Source: Pteria penguin
Taxonomy: Eukaryota > Mollusca > Bivalvia > Pterioida > Pteriidae
DNA: 64,000 nucleotides
Reading direction: 5' to 3'
Assembly (NCBI GenBank): GCA_035048485.1
Contig: CM068587.1
Coordinates: forward strand, 48,235,996 to 48,299,995
Made by a program: the position numbers and the translations under genes
Notes under the pieces: model-generated
What the model was told of the DNA's origin: nothing
The model's input: the letters and a program-made list of their open reading frames with translations, nothing else
Databases searched by the model: none
Part shown: positions 47,501 through 50,540 of the stretch, in pieces
Numbering within the stretch: position 1 is the stretch's first letter
How the letters are laid out: the number at the start of each line of letters is the position of its first letter

Positions 47501-50014
47501 CCGCCGTGGTAGCGGTCCTGTAGATCGTGAAAGTGTCTCAGAACCTAGATACCACCCTGATAGACGAGACATGACTTCCATGGAAACCAATGGGTTTGGC
47601 ATCGGGGGCGGACGTATACCTCATAGAACAGCCGTTAGTACAGGGGTGGATGCTCATGTAGATATTTCTGACGACTTTACCCAAACTGACTTAAGTCTGG
47701 ATCTCAGTAAATTGGAAAATGGTGACCTACACAATACCGACCGATATAATAAGCTGGAAAATAGAAGCATTAAGAACGAACTGGATCGATTGCAGAAAGA
47801 GCGTGTCCAAATAATAGATCTTTTGTCGCTGAATTTCCTGCCAGCTAGCCTGACTGTGGAACTTTTGGAAGCTAAACTTAACTATTGTATCGGGCAGACG
47901 GATTTACTGCTACAGGCACTGGATGAGAGTTGGGATGATTATAATATTGTAGTGAGAGAGAACAGCCATACACACGTAACGAAGGAGTACCTTACGAAGT
48001 ATAAATATGACCTTCAACAGTCGAAGTCTGACATTGAAATATGTAAGGAAAGAATGGATAGGAAACAAGGCACGGGAAGAGGTCGACCAAAAGGGAGAAA
48101 TCGAGATATCATGAGAATGAGGCGCCAGGCTGAGGTGGAGGCATTCAAATCGGAAAGAATGAGAGAGCAGACAACATACGAGAGATTGAAACACTCTCAT
48201 CATTCTTCAGACAGTCGCTCCTCGCGCAGCATCAGCCCTGTGTCGTCATCCCACTCGCCCCGGCACATGACGCCCAATCAACACAAGGAATATCTACTAC
48301 AACTTCGTAAGAAAATCGTTAACCAAACTCTTACTGAACAATATATGCAGGACAGACTTTCTCGTTCCTGCTCCCCTCAGATTTATCGTCAAGACCAAAG
48401 GTCACATCCGAGGTCAACAGATCACATTGCCGCCAGAAGGCAATGCCGATCCCCCGACACACACCTTTCATACTCACCGAGGATAGCGTTCTCTGCTACG
48501 GACGAGCTACCAGCAGATGTGGACTACGGCATCAGTACCTACCTAGTGCCACCACAACATGGTGGCGGCTACCGTAGTTACTCCAATCAGAGACCTCCAA
48601 GCAGTACACTTCTGTCACCAACCAATTTCACTAGCTATACGTCTGAATCCTTATCTCCTAGAGGTCGATCTTTGAGCCCAAGCTACATGAATGAGAGACT
48701 GGCCATGTCGAGACCTGCGTATGCTCATGAGGAGAGCAGGAAACTTCTTCAGGAGATGGAAAAAACGAGAGAGCAGAACCAAAGGGAGATAAGCCGGGCT
48801 CATCATACCTTGCATACATACAAAAGGTAAGATGCAATAAAGGGGTGATAGATATTGTTCCTGTGTTTGATTGATAATGAGAGTAGAAAATTCAGAGATA
48901 AGTTATTTTCCGCATTCATTTGCAACATGCATATAAAGAGACTCTATGGCTGGATTACTACTGTGTGGAAAGGTATGTCGGTATAGTCCACTAACTCCTA
49001 GGCTACAGAATACAGGCTGCCACTATATATGTTTCATCATTCTGGTGTATTGTTAAAGAAAAGATGGCATTAGATTTTATCTACATTTTATCATACAATG
49101 AACACATTTTCATCCTGATGTAAATTGTTTATCCTCCCCGAAATATTTCGGGGGAACATATATTTGCCGTCATATCCGTCCAAACTAGCATCTAAGCCGT
49201 TCTTCGGATTTTATCAGAAAATCGTATTACATACGATTTTGTCACTCGAAACAAAAGTCAATCACTGTGTAAAGGGTCAAGGTCACTCAGAAAATATAGA
49301 ACACAAAATATATTTATATTATATTTTAGTGAATTTTCAATAGGAAATGATCATACTTCAAAAAATTGTTACTTGCCACTCGGGATATGGGCTGTCGGAC
49401 TATGATCAGTCAAGATCACTTTTAAACGGTCAAGGACATTTTTTCGGGCTTATATACATGTATTTGTTAATTTTCACAAGAGTATATTCATACTTCACAT
49501 TAAGGACACATGCAACACCAACTTTTCATACTCCCTGACAAATTTGAATTTAATGGTGTTTTACTTGAAGGAGTCATCCATACATTTGATACAGTTCGGG
49601 GAACATTCACCAATCTTACTGATTTCTTGTTTCTTTAGATTGTATTTATATCTTTATGATGAGACATACATTATATCGTGATCTCTTTCCTACAGATCCT
49701 CGGACAGCGTTACATCAGAGCGACCTTCACGGCCTTCCCACTCCTCGTACTCGGACTACGCTAGTGACCTTCTCCGCTCCAGTATCCAGGGAGAAGTGTC
49801 AGGCAGCTATGAACTTTACGATGACGAGGTCAGCCAGTTGACCTCTACCCGACCCCTGTCGCCTACCTCATCAGCCATGTCAACAAATCGTGAATTCATT
49901 CCAGACTCCAGATATTCCGGATCGTTCAACCCTTACAAAATCCGTCCAGTAAGGTCATCTGACATTAAATCAAGACTTCACTGGTTAAGACATAGGGCCA
50001 AAAAGGAGACGTGA
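850..50014 (+). CDS. Kinesin-3 family protein, KIF16B/STARD9 (KIF16A) type, 3' part of gene, 19 exons
   Basis: Plus-end directed microtubule motor with a giant tail. The exons I joined are 850-1038, 2556-2653, 5910-5987, 7941-8006, 9102-9161, 10051-10110, 11212-11346, 11717-11768, 12134-12271, 13500-13582, 14144-14268, 15382-15402, 16657-16710, 23124-23344, 24421-24788, 26306-29079, 34341-34480, 41605-48826 and 49696-50014. All have AG acceptors and GT donors and matching phases, and they give 4,066 residues ending in TGA. Visible in order: end of the kinesin motor, neck, FHA domain (exons 8-10), coiled coil (exons 13-15), and a low-complexity acidic/Ser-rich tail. Exons 3-10 track vertebrate KIF16B and STARD9 as I remember them (LIRELR, PHLIG, Dx[19 protein letters not shown]). 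The size fits STARD9 (about 4,700 aa in human) better than KIF16B (about 1,300 aa). The first about 280 residues of the motor, with P-loop and switches, lie upstream of the window. No PX or START domain is seen. The kinesin-3 assignment is firm; the choice between orthologues is inference. Confidence 0.9.
1021..1650 (+). repeat. About 46-bp minisatellite, 13-14 copies, seeded by the exon edge and splice donor
   Basis: Units of about 44-47 bp read roughly 'aaaactatcatgatctcc' + 'agtatgtataaactagcagt' + 'aaaactac'. The first unit is the coding end of the exon (codons K-T-I-M-I-S) with its GTATGT donor. Copies 2-10 (to about 1485) are close. Copies 11-14 are degenerate (about 1486-1650). Most copies keep 'cagtatgta' or 'cagtttgta', so each carries a potential duplicate 5' splice site. 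Confidence 0.9.
1651..2555 (+). other. Rest of intron after the first visible exon
   Basis: AT-rich intron. It contains one 45-bp palindrome (1769-1813), listed separately, and T-runs around 2180-2270. I see no coding exon in it. Confidence 0.6.
1769..1813. repeat. Short palindromic dispersed element (CAGGGACG type)
   Basis: Starts CAGGGACGAACATA and ends TATATATGTCCCTG. The two ends are inverted complements around a short AT-rich loop. It belongs to the same family as the copies at 22268, 53568, 56563, 57649, 58140 and 58507. Confidence 0.75.
2556..2653 (+). CDS. Kinesin gene exon: end of motor core and neck linker
   Basis: Acceptor tttcag|CT, donor GAG|GTAAGT. After the split codon A|CT it reads [20 protein letters not shown] and [13 protein letters not shown]. 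This is the kinesin alpha-6 / neck linker block (STLRYA.RAK.I.NKP.INE), nearly invariant in kinesin-3. Phase 1 in, phase 0 out. Confidence 0.96.
4125..4272 (+). repeat. 41-bp tandem repeat, about 3.5 copies
   Basis: The unit is approximately 'cattgttttcacattgtatg' + 'tgatatttgtgtgtacagcct'. Two copies are full and near-identical, the third is shortened ('gacatttgtacaacca') and the last is partial. Confidence 0.85.
5030..5430 (+). mobile_element. Composite tRNA-derived SINE remnants
   Basis: A tRNA-like head with A-box-like 'tggttcaatggtaac' and B-box-like 'ggggtttgattctgg' lies at 5038-5095. A second block at 5300-5425 has 'tgggttcaaatcctgg' and a tail ('ttgaaagtgatgtgaaacac') like the 3' end of other mollusc SINEs. 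Both are diverged. The family is not the same as the abundant SINE at 40530. Confidence 0.5.
5910..5987 (+). CDS. Kinesin gene exon: neck coiled-coil start ([20 protein letters not shown])
   Basis: Acceptor ttttcacag|GAT, donor CAAATG|GTAAGA; 78 nt, 26 residues, phase 0 on both sides. It matches the 'D.N..LIRELR.EI..LK.LL' block that follows the neck linker in KIF16B, STARD9, KIF13 and KIF1. Confidence 0.95.
6180..7375 (+). repeat. 35-bp intronic minisatellite, about 34 copies
   Basis: The unit is about 'tgtatgatcagccattgaat' + 'gctggttggtacccg'. Between about 6300 and 6500 two unit types (gctgctaggtactcg and gctggttgttacctg) alternate, giving a 70-bp higher-order period. The block 6540-6640 is nearly repeated at 6665-6780, so larger segments have also duplicated. 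Minus-strand open frames here are by-products of the repeat. Confidence 0.95.
7569..7748. mobile_element. Small MITE-like element, about 180 bp, with inverted ends
   Basis: Begins AATGGGGTTCGCCGCC and ends GGCGGCTAACCCCATT, which are inverted complements with one mismatch. No clear target duplication is seen. It lies in the intron before the exon at 7941. Confidence 0.55.
7941..8006 (+). CDS. Kinesin gene exon ([20 protein letters not shown])
   Basis: Acceptor acttttag|GCT, donor GAACAG|GTAGAT; 66 nt, 22 residues, phase 0 on both sides. It occupies the linker between neck and FHA (KIF16B has a similar 'ALLDSPTALSMEEKL' stretch). The sequence itself is poorly conserved; support comes from phase and position. 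Confidence 0.8.
8007..9101 (+). other. Intron, no feature seen
   Basis: AT-rich sequence with no repeat array, SINE or coding exon that I can recognise. Confidence 0.5.
9102..9161 (+). CDS. Kinesin gene exon ([20 protein letters not shown])
   Basis: Acceptor tttttgtag|GGG; the donor chosen is GTTATG|GTCAGT (9161/9162), which gives 60 nt and phase 0. It leads into [12 protein letters not shown] of the next exon, matching the KIF16B pattern 'L..NE..V.ELT.EWT.KW'. An alternative donor at GAG|GTTATG (6 nt shorter) is also in frame. Confidence 0.8.
9162..10050 (+). other. Intron with a dispersed-repeat fragment
   Basis: Contains a fragment (about 9760-9870) of the 'ttttgaccttgtggtc...tttgacctac' dispersed repeat class seen again at 10190, 25700 and 30040. 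Nothing else is recognised. Confidence 0.5.
10051..10110 (+). CDS. Kinesin gene exon ([20 protein letters not shown])
   Basis: Acceptor cctccatag|GCT, donor ATGAAG|GTAAGA; 60 nt, phase 0. It corresponds to KIF16B 'ELTKEWTNKWNETQNILK', the helix before the FHA domain. Confidence 0.92.
10188..10670 (+). repeat. Dispersed mollusc-type repeat (gtctgtctgt / gaccttgaccgtgacctttg class)
   Basis: Block 10188-10432 runs from 'ttgtttttgtcctatttgtc' to 'tttcacaaacacatcttgttc' and recurs at 25703-26132 (two copies) and in part at 30040-30300. A second head (10606-10670, 'atgcccccagaatcaaaagt ... ggtgggcat') is a terminal hairpin typical of such repeats. No ORF. Confidence 0.7.
11212..11346 (+). CDS. Kinesin gene exon: pre-FHA segment ([20 protein letters not shown])
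   Basis: Acceptor tgctttcag|GAG, donor CTCAAG|GTAATC; 135 nt, phase 0. [22 protein letters not shown] aligns with KIF16B 'LPHLIGIDDDLLSTGIILYHLK', which opens the FHA region. Confidence 0.96.
11347..11716 (+). other. Short intron with simple repeats
   Basis: A 'cttactcactac' tandem (about 11376-11415) and a 21-base T-run near 11594. No other feature. Confidence 0.5.
11717..11768 (+). CDS. Kinesin gene exon: FHA domain start ([17 protein letters not shown])
   Basis: Acceptor tataatag|GAG, donor GATATTG|GTAAGG; 52 nt, phase 0 in, 1 out. It has the EGKT.VGR core of the FHA fold (G and R of the phosphothreonine-binding strand), as in KIF16B 'EGQTYVGRDD'. Confidence 0.95.
11769..12133 (+). other. 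Short intron, nothing recognised
   Basis: A C-rich stretch at about 11995-12020 ('accccaggccccc'). No exon or repeat family recognised. Confidence 0.4.
12134..12271 (+). CDS. Kinesin gene exon: FHA domain middle
   Basis: Acceptor ttttcacag|TT, donor AACAAG|GTAAAA; 138 nt. It encodes [35 protein letters not shown] and [12 protein letters not shown]. It carries the FHA 'S.xxH' motif (REHC), GTVTL.P and VNG..... L..G pattern. FHA domains in kinesin-3 act in dimerisation or cargo binding. Confidence 0.96.
12331..12473 (+). repeat. Two-copy direct repeat of about 75 bp
   Basis: 'actgttaataggtatac ... ctggaatttgaaccattagg' is followed by 'actgttaataggtacac ... ccggaatttgaaccagtagg'. 'ggaatttgaacc' resembles a minus-strand tRNA B-box, so this may be duplicated SINE debris. 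Confidence 0.6.
12690..13015 (+). repeat. Two diverged copies of a dispersed unit
   Basis: 'cataaaaggagataattgtg' ... 'caagagtaatagcac' ... 'gttaactttgttatca' is matched by 'cataaagggagataattatg' ... 'ctagagttatggcc' ... 'gtaaactttgttattg', about 180 bp apart. Old repeats, non-coding. Confidence 0.55.
13195..13395. mobile_element. Imperfect palindromic (fold-back) element
   Basis: The left arm 'ctgtaacataggactgc' + 'aaattgattaacgttccctcc' is the inverted complement, with several mismatches, of the right arm 'ggagggaatgttaataattt' + 'tggcgtccaatgttacaa'. The core arms are about 13242-13290 and 13322-13368. No ORF. Confidence 0.65.
13500..13582 (+). CDS. Kinesin gene exon: FHA domain end ([20 protein letters not shown])
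   Basis: Acceptor tacttttag|GT, donor AGGGAG|GTAAAA; 83 nt. [20 protein letters not shown] is the conserved C-terminal FHA strand and following helix (KIF16B 'TNMFRFNHPKEAAKLREKRK'). Confidence 0.97.
13583..14143 (+). other. Intron, no feature recognised
   Basis: AT-rich, with an A-run near 14022. I see no repeat family or exon. Confidence 0.4.
14144..14268 (+). CDS. Kinesin gene exon: Ser-rich linker after FHA
   Basis: Acceptor attcttcag|AGT, donor CCCTAA|GTAAGT; 125 nt, phase 0 in, 2 out. It encodes [20 protein letters not shown] and a tail ending in [12 protein letters not shown]16B has the equivalent Ser-rich stretch followed by 'LYNPGLEFER'. Confidence 0.9.
14269..15381 (+). other. Intron, no feature recognised
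   Basis: AT-rich sequence without a recognisable repeat family or exon. Confidence 0.4.
15382..15402 (+). CDS. Kinesin gene 21-nt microexon (YASREI)
   Basis: 'aacatttag|CTATGCTTC ... ATCTG|GTAAGT'. It completes the split codon AA|C (Asn) and leaves TG|C (Cys), linking LYGPN to CLQLERQ. Being 21 nt with phase 2 at both ends, it can be skipped without changing frame (AA|C TTG also reads on). It matches the position of 'YNPGLEFER' in KIF16B. Confidence 0.75.
15403..16656 (+). other. Intron, no feature recognised
   Basis: AT-rich; a 'cttgaactttgacatgc' fragment near 15630 echoes the dispersed repeat class. No exon seen. Confidence 0.4.
16657..16710 (+). CDS. Kinesin gene exon: coiled-coil start ([17 protein letters not shown])
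   Basis: Acceptor gattttag|C, donor GCTAA|GTAAGT; 54 nt, phase 2 both sides. It continues the 'FERQQREELEKLE' helix region of KIF16B. Confidence 0.88.
17188..17420 (+). repeat. Dispersed repeat with terminal hairpin (ctccccgaa...ggaggagcg head)
   Basis: Head 'atgctccccgaattttttt' + 'tggaggagcg', then 'ccgtccatctatccatccgt' and 'ggtgtgacaaggtcatatt'. The same architecture occurs at 30000 and 49130. Confidence 0.6.
17455..17722 (-). mobile_element. tRNA-derived SINE, near full length
   Basis: On the minus strand it begins GCCGGTGTGGCCTAGTGGAT (A box) and continues to GGGTTCGACTCCCGCCCGGG (B box). It then runs through 'cggatgagacagtaaaaacc', 'cgtgtcacggtaggcgtggc' and 'ggcagatgccgtcatcatat', with a 3' tail of 'caaacaaacaaa'. 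Nearly identical to the copy at 40530-40790. An open frame on the other strand is SINE sequence, not a gene. Confidence 0.93.
17990..18170 (+). mobile_element. Eroded SINE, plus strand
   Basis: Keeps 'aaaccgaggtcctgtagtac', 'gatccccc' and 'caccaggcagatgccgccac', the body and 3' motifs of the main SINE. The tRNA head is unrecognisable. Confidence 0.6.
21440..21665 (+). mobile_element. SINE, plus strand, with an internally duplicated segment
   Basis: tRNA-like head remnant 'ggctcgtgaccgagaggtcc' and B box 'gggtttgagtcccgcc', then 'ttctgtctttcggatgagac'. The segment 'aggtcccgtgtcacggtaga' + 'cgtggcacg' is present twice in tandem (about 21550-21616). Confidence 0.85.
22268..22293. repeat. Short palindrome, CAGAGACA type
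   Basis: CAGAGACATG ... CATATATGTCTCTG-type inverted ends in 26 bp. Shortest member of the family described at 57649. Confidence 0.7.
23124..23344 (+). CDS. Kinesin gene exon: long charged coiled coil
   Basis: Acceptor tatttttag|G, donor GAAGCAT|GTATGT; 221 nt. It encodes [20 protein letters not shown], then [20 protein letters not shown], then [20 protein letters not shown] and [13 protein letters not shown]. The donor is set by phase: the next exon starts with two bases of a split codon (T|TT, Phe). Confidence 0.92.
23310..24005 (+). repeat. About 32-bp minisatellite, about 20 copies, seeded by the exon edge and donor
   Basis: The consensus is 'gaatgggagaaagaggcatg' + 'taggtatccag'. It starts inside the exon ('gaatgtctaaataaggaaaa' + 'agaagcat') and includes its GTATGT donor as 'gcat|gtaggtat'. 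Copies vary in length (about 28-36 bp). Long minus-strand open frames over this array are repeat artefacts. Confidence 0.88.
24006..24420 (+). other. Remaining intron before coiled-coil exon
   Basis: AT-rich; nothing recognised except the acceptor tract ending at 24420. Confidence 0.4.
24421..24788 (+). CDS. Kinesin gene exon: coiled coil and linker
   Basis: Acceptor gtacttttag|TT, donor AATAAG|GTAGTG; 368 nt, phase 1 in, 0 out. It encodes [20 protein letters not shown] ... [20 protein letters not shown] ... [20 protein letters not shown] ... FKEIHNK. Mostly helical and charged. The donor opens directly into a short (GTA)n tract (24789-24815). Confidence 0.9.
25355..25575 (-). mobile_element. 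SINE of a related family, minus strand
   Basis: Minus-strand B box ('ggaatcgaacccgggtcctc' on +), body 'tcagattatactgtgtcatc' and 'ctagtacgtgccagcattta'. Diverged from the main family. Confidence 0.6.
25588..25655 (+). repeat. (GTA)n / (AGT)n trinucleotide tract
   Basis: Repeats of 'agtagtagt' interrupted by 'ttg', 'atg' and 'acattgtatt'. Confidence 0.9.
25703..26132 (+). repeat. Two tandem copies of the dispersed gtctgtctgt repeat
   Basis: Copy 1 about 25703-25868, copy 2 about 25869-26132. Both have 'tttttgtcctatctgtctgt', 'gagagatagagacttcatat' (or 'gagggatagagacttcatat') and 'acatgcgt'. The second ends 'gtgtttcacaaacacctctt'. Same family as 10188-10432. Confidence 0.8.
26306..29079 (+). 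CDS. Kinesin gene giant exon A (2,774 nt): Ser-rich tail part 1
   Basis: Acceptor acatttttcag|AAA, donor ACAAAG|GTAGGT. 924 codons: a short helix ([20 protein letters not shown]) leads into mostly disordered sequence. Visible blocks: a basic region around 26790-26930 ([20 protein letters not shown]); proline-directed Ser motifs ([32 protein letters not shown], about 26940-27295), candidates for CDK-type phosphorylation; [19 protein letters not shown] (about 27450-27510); an MQTD motif (27757-27768); and a C-terminal acidic helix ([20 protein letters not shown]). No enzymatic domain recognised. Human STARD9 also encodes its tail in one giant exon. An in-frame ATG lies upstream in the intron, but the acceptor phase fits the chain. 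Confidence 0.93.
29331..29463. repeat. 33-bp inverted repeat with 67-bp loop
   Basis: The left arm 'caccagtttgagttccggat' + 'agaaaaagatcag' (29331-29363) is complementary to the right arm 29431-29463 with one mismatch. The loop contains 'gtgggtggaataagcgcagc' and 'cgaagcggtagcctcggttg'. Confidence 0.85.
29995..30375 (+). mobile_element. Dispersed element with inverted ends (ttccccgctttcg...)
   Basis: The head is a hairpin 'gttccccgctttcgcgaaag' + 'cgtgggaac'. The far end 'cccaaagcgggggacc' (about 30344-30359) is inverted to the head. Between them are 'gtctgtccgtccgtctgtca', two 'accgtaa..(c)atagggcctt' blocks and 'ccttgaccgtgacctttgac'. No coding capacity. Confidence 0.7.
30790..31340 (-). 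mobile_element. Eroded SINE, minus strand, with (GA)n tract
   Basis: 3' part 'ttggtgacggcacctgtctg' and 'gcagtgagggatcttacgag' at about 30793-30880. The head-side B box is 'gaatcgaacccatgtcctca' at about 31293-31315. Extra sequence and a (GA)n run at 31225-31248 separate the parts, so it is interrupted or composite. Confidence 0.55.
31826..32037 (-). mobile_element. SINE, minus strand, with a deletion in the body
   Basis: The tail 'ttgatttttgtttaacgtc', 'acgtatatggtgacggtatc' and the head complement 'gataccactaggccacgccg' are clear. About 50 bp of the body between the head and 'gcctcggttt' is missing relative to 40530-40790. Confidence 0.9.
34010..34250 (+). mobile_element. SINE, plus strand, diverged
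   Basis: Head 'gccggcattgctcatacagt', B box 'ccgggtttcgaatccca', body 'aatccgaggtcacgtgtcac', 'gatccctcaatgcttcgatt' and 'cgggagatgctgtcac'. It ends about 90 bp before the acceptor of the next exon. Confidence 0.85.
34341..34480 (+). CDS. Kinesin gene exon between the two giant exons
   Basis: Acceptor cttgttacag|G, donor GCTAATG|GTAAGG; 140 nt, phase 2 in, 1 out. It encodes [20 protein letters not shown], then [20 protein letters not shown] and DDAHAN. A basic helix ([16 protein letters not shown]) is followed by an acidic stretch. Phases join both giant exons exactly. Confidence 0.9.
37440..37497 (+). repeat. 3' end fragment of the gctcacctgag-type repeat
   Basis: 'gttcaggtgaacggtatagg' + 'cccacttgggcctcttgtt' matches the end of the full copy at 52700-53225. 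Confidence 0.75.
37500..37600 (-). mobile_element. SINE head debris, minus strand
   Basis: 'gattcgagagacagggcgcc' and 'aatcggactccaacttggg' resemble the complement of a SINE head and early body. Strongly eroded. Confidence 0.4.
38146..39195 (+). repeat. About 53-bp minisatellite with embedded (GA)n, about 20 copies
   Basis: The unit is 'ctgaccgacagttgataagg' + 'ggaccacgataatgcatgta' + (GA)4-10. The GA run varies in length between copies, so unit length ranges from about 47 to 60 bp. The core is highly homogeneous in the central copies; the outermost copies are diverged. Minus-strand open frames of up to 359 codons span it in all three frames because the unit lacks stops there. They are not genes. 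Confidence 0.96.
39191..39619 (+). repeat. Duplicated about 54-bp block flanking the SINE
   Basis: Copy 1 (39191-39243) reads 'actatgactgtacacgtaaa' + 'gttttggagagtcacgtatc' + 'tttagctttgagtga'. Copy 2 (39566-39619) reads the same with small differences. The SINE and an (AAT)n/(GA)n tract lie between them. Confidence 0.85.
39244..39510 (+). mobile_element. SINE, plus strand, with a tripled 31-bp segment
   Basis: Head 'gagccggcgtagctcatttg' and B box 'actgggttcgagtcctgcc'. The segment 'ggtagacgtcgcacgtagaa' + 'tcccgctttgt' is present three times in tandem (about 39361-39449), then 'tgggtgggtccgttgcatag'. Followed by (AAT)n. Confidence 0.85.
39508..39745. repeat. (AAT)n and (ATT)n microsatellites, including a hairpin-forming pair
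   Basis: (AAT)n at about 39508-39544, a GA run at 39549-39565, then (AAT)n at about 39620-39668 running into (ATT)n at 39668-39742. The last two are inverted complements. Confidence 0.9.
39746..40529 (+). other. Intronic stretch, nothing recognised
   Basis: Unique AT-rich sequence between the microsatellites and the SINE. Confidence 0.4.
40530..40795 (+). mobile_element. tRNA-derived SINE, full length, best copy in window
   Basis: The tRNA-like head is 40530-40608, with A-box region 'tggcctagtggataagg' and B box 'gggttcgactcccgcc'. The anticodon-arm-like 'ctcggctcgtgatcgag' would place CGT as anticodon (Thr-like). The acceptor ends do not pair properly, so it is not a tRNA gene. The body is 'ggatgagacagtaaaaaccg' ... 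'gtgtcacggtaggcgtggca' ... 'gcatcaggcagatgccgtca' and the tail 'gtgacgtaaaac' + A-run + 'tcaatcaatc'. Confidence 0.95.
40796..41604 (+). other. End of intron before giant exon B
   Basis: AT-rich. 'aaatcaaagagaggctctgt' type 26-bp units repeat three times at about 41145-41205. (AAT)n at 41490-41525 and (GAT)n at 41540-41560. Confidence 0.6.
41605..48826 (+). CDS. Kinesin gene giant exon B (7,222 nt): main tail with TQT array
   Basis: Acceptor ctcgtttcag|GT, donor AAAAG|GTAAGA. The reading frame opens 5' of the first ATG at 41814: the exon starts with [20 protein letters not shown]. About 2,407 residues, Ser/Asp/Glu/Asn-rich and mostly disordered. TQT motifs lie at 42294, 44052, 45420, 45741, 45837, 47457 and 47679. 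Variants QQT, CQT, VQT, SQT and IQT also occur. A coiled coil is likely at 46129-46260 ([20 protein letters not shown]). Two 74-aa tandem copies lie at 47253-47696. A likely folded helical block runs 47700-48060 ([20 protein letters not shown], then [20 protein letters not shown] and [20 protein letters not shown]). A basic GRGRPKGR patch lies near 48076. The C-terminal 250 residues are Ser/Arg/Pro-rich. Role inferred: flexible scaffold tail of a kinesin. Confidence 0.95.
47253..47696 (+). repeat. Coding tandem duplication, 2 x 222 bp (74 aa)
   Basis: Copies 47253-47474 and 47475-47696 both run from [11 protein letters not shown] / [11 protein letters not shown] to ISDDFTQTD(S/L)SL. The final about 80 bp differ by about two bases; the first halves differ slightly more. 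Each copy carries one TQT motif. The frame is preserved. Confidence 0.97.
48827..49695 (+). other. Last intron, with a dispersed element
   Basis: Contains the hairpin-headed element at 49131-49605. The remainder (48827-49130) shows nothing recognised. Confidence 0.6.
49131..49605 (+). mobile_element. Dispersed element with inverted ends (cctccccgaaatatttcggg)
   Basis: The head hairpin is 'ccccgaaatatttcgggg' and the far end 'agttcggggaacat' is inverted to it. Internal 'caaggtcactcagaaaatat' and 'atcagtcaagatcactttta' resemble the interior of the class at 17188 and 29995. Confidence 0.65.
49696..50014 (+). CDS. Kinesin gene terminal exon
   Basis: Acceptor tttcctacag|A; the frame runs to TGA at 50012-50014. 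It encodes [40 protein letters not shown], a Ser/Thr-rich stretch, and ends [18 protein letters not shown]. The last 30 bases are the first unit of a tandem repeat. The sequence GAGAC|GTGAGC at 50010/50011 could serve as a splice donor and bypass the stop, so a longer isoform cannot be excluded. No START or PX sequence was found downstream. Confidence 0.85.
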
Positions 50015-50245
50015 GCTCTCTCTCATTTCTTCACTGTTTAGACATATGACCAAAAAAAAAACCGGACGTGAGCTCTCTCATTTCTGCACTGTTTAGACAT
50101 AGGGCCAAAAAGCAGATGTGAGCTATCGCATCTCTTCGCTGTTAGGACATAGGGCCAGAAAAGCAGACGTGAGCTCTCTCATTTCTTCACCGGTAAGATA
50201 TAGGGCAACAAAGCAGACGTGAGTTCTTTCATTTCGTGCAGTTGA
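49984..50245 (+). repeat. About 52-bp tandem repeat, 5 copies, seeded by the end of the coding region
   Basis: The unit is 'gttaagacatagggccaaaa' + 'aggagacgtgagctctctca' + 'tttcttcact'. Copy 1 encodes the C-terminus [14 protein letters not shown]. Copies 2-5 lie downstream and keep 'acgtgagctctc' or close forms. Confidence 0.92.
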
Positions 50246-50540
50246 AATCCAGTCTTTTTATGTTGAGTATACATCAATAAGGAAAGTACATATATGTGTA
50301 TTCAAGAATTGCCATTAAATATGTTTGAAGTAATCAATTTTATACGAGTTTGCCGTTGAGTATGCATACATTGCATCTTAACTGCTTTATCTTATGATTT
50401 ATAGAATCGCGATAAATAATTTTTCTTTGAATAGCTCCATCTGTCAAGTATTACTTCCATTATCATTTTATTAAATATTTACTTAATACAATTTTGTCAG
50501 AGGACATGATTATTTTCCCAATAAAATTGAATATATTAAG
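50015..50540 (+). other. Probable 3' UTR of the kinesin gene
   Basis: After the tandem repeat the sequence is AT-rich. A canonical AATAAA is at 50520-50525. The actual cleavage site cannot be read from sequence alone; other AT-rich signals follow. Confidence 0.45.
50520..50525 (+). terminator. Candidate polyadenylation signal AATAAA
   Basis: AATAAA about 500 bp after the stop codon, in an AT-rich context. A candidate only. Confidence 0.45.
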
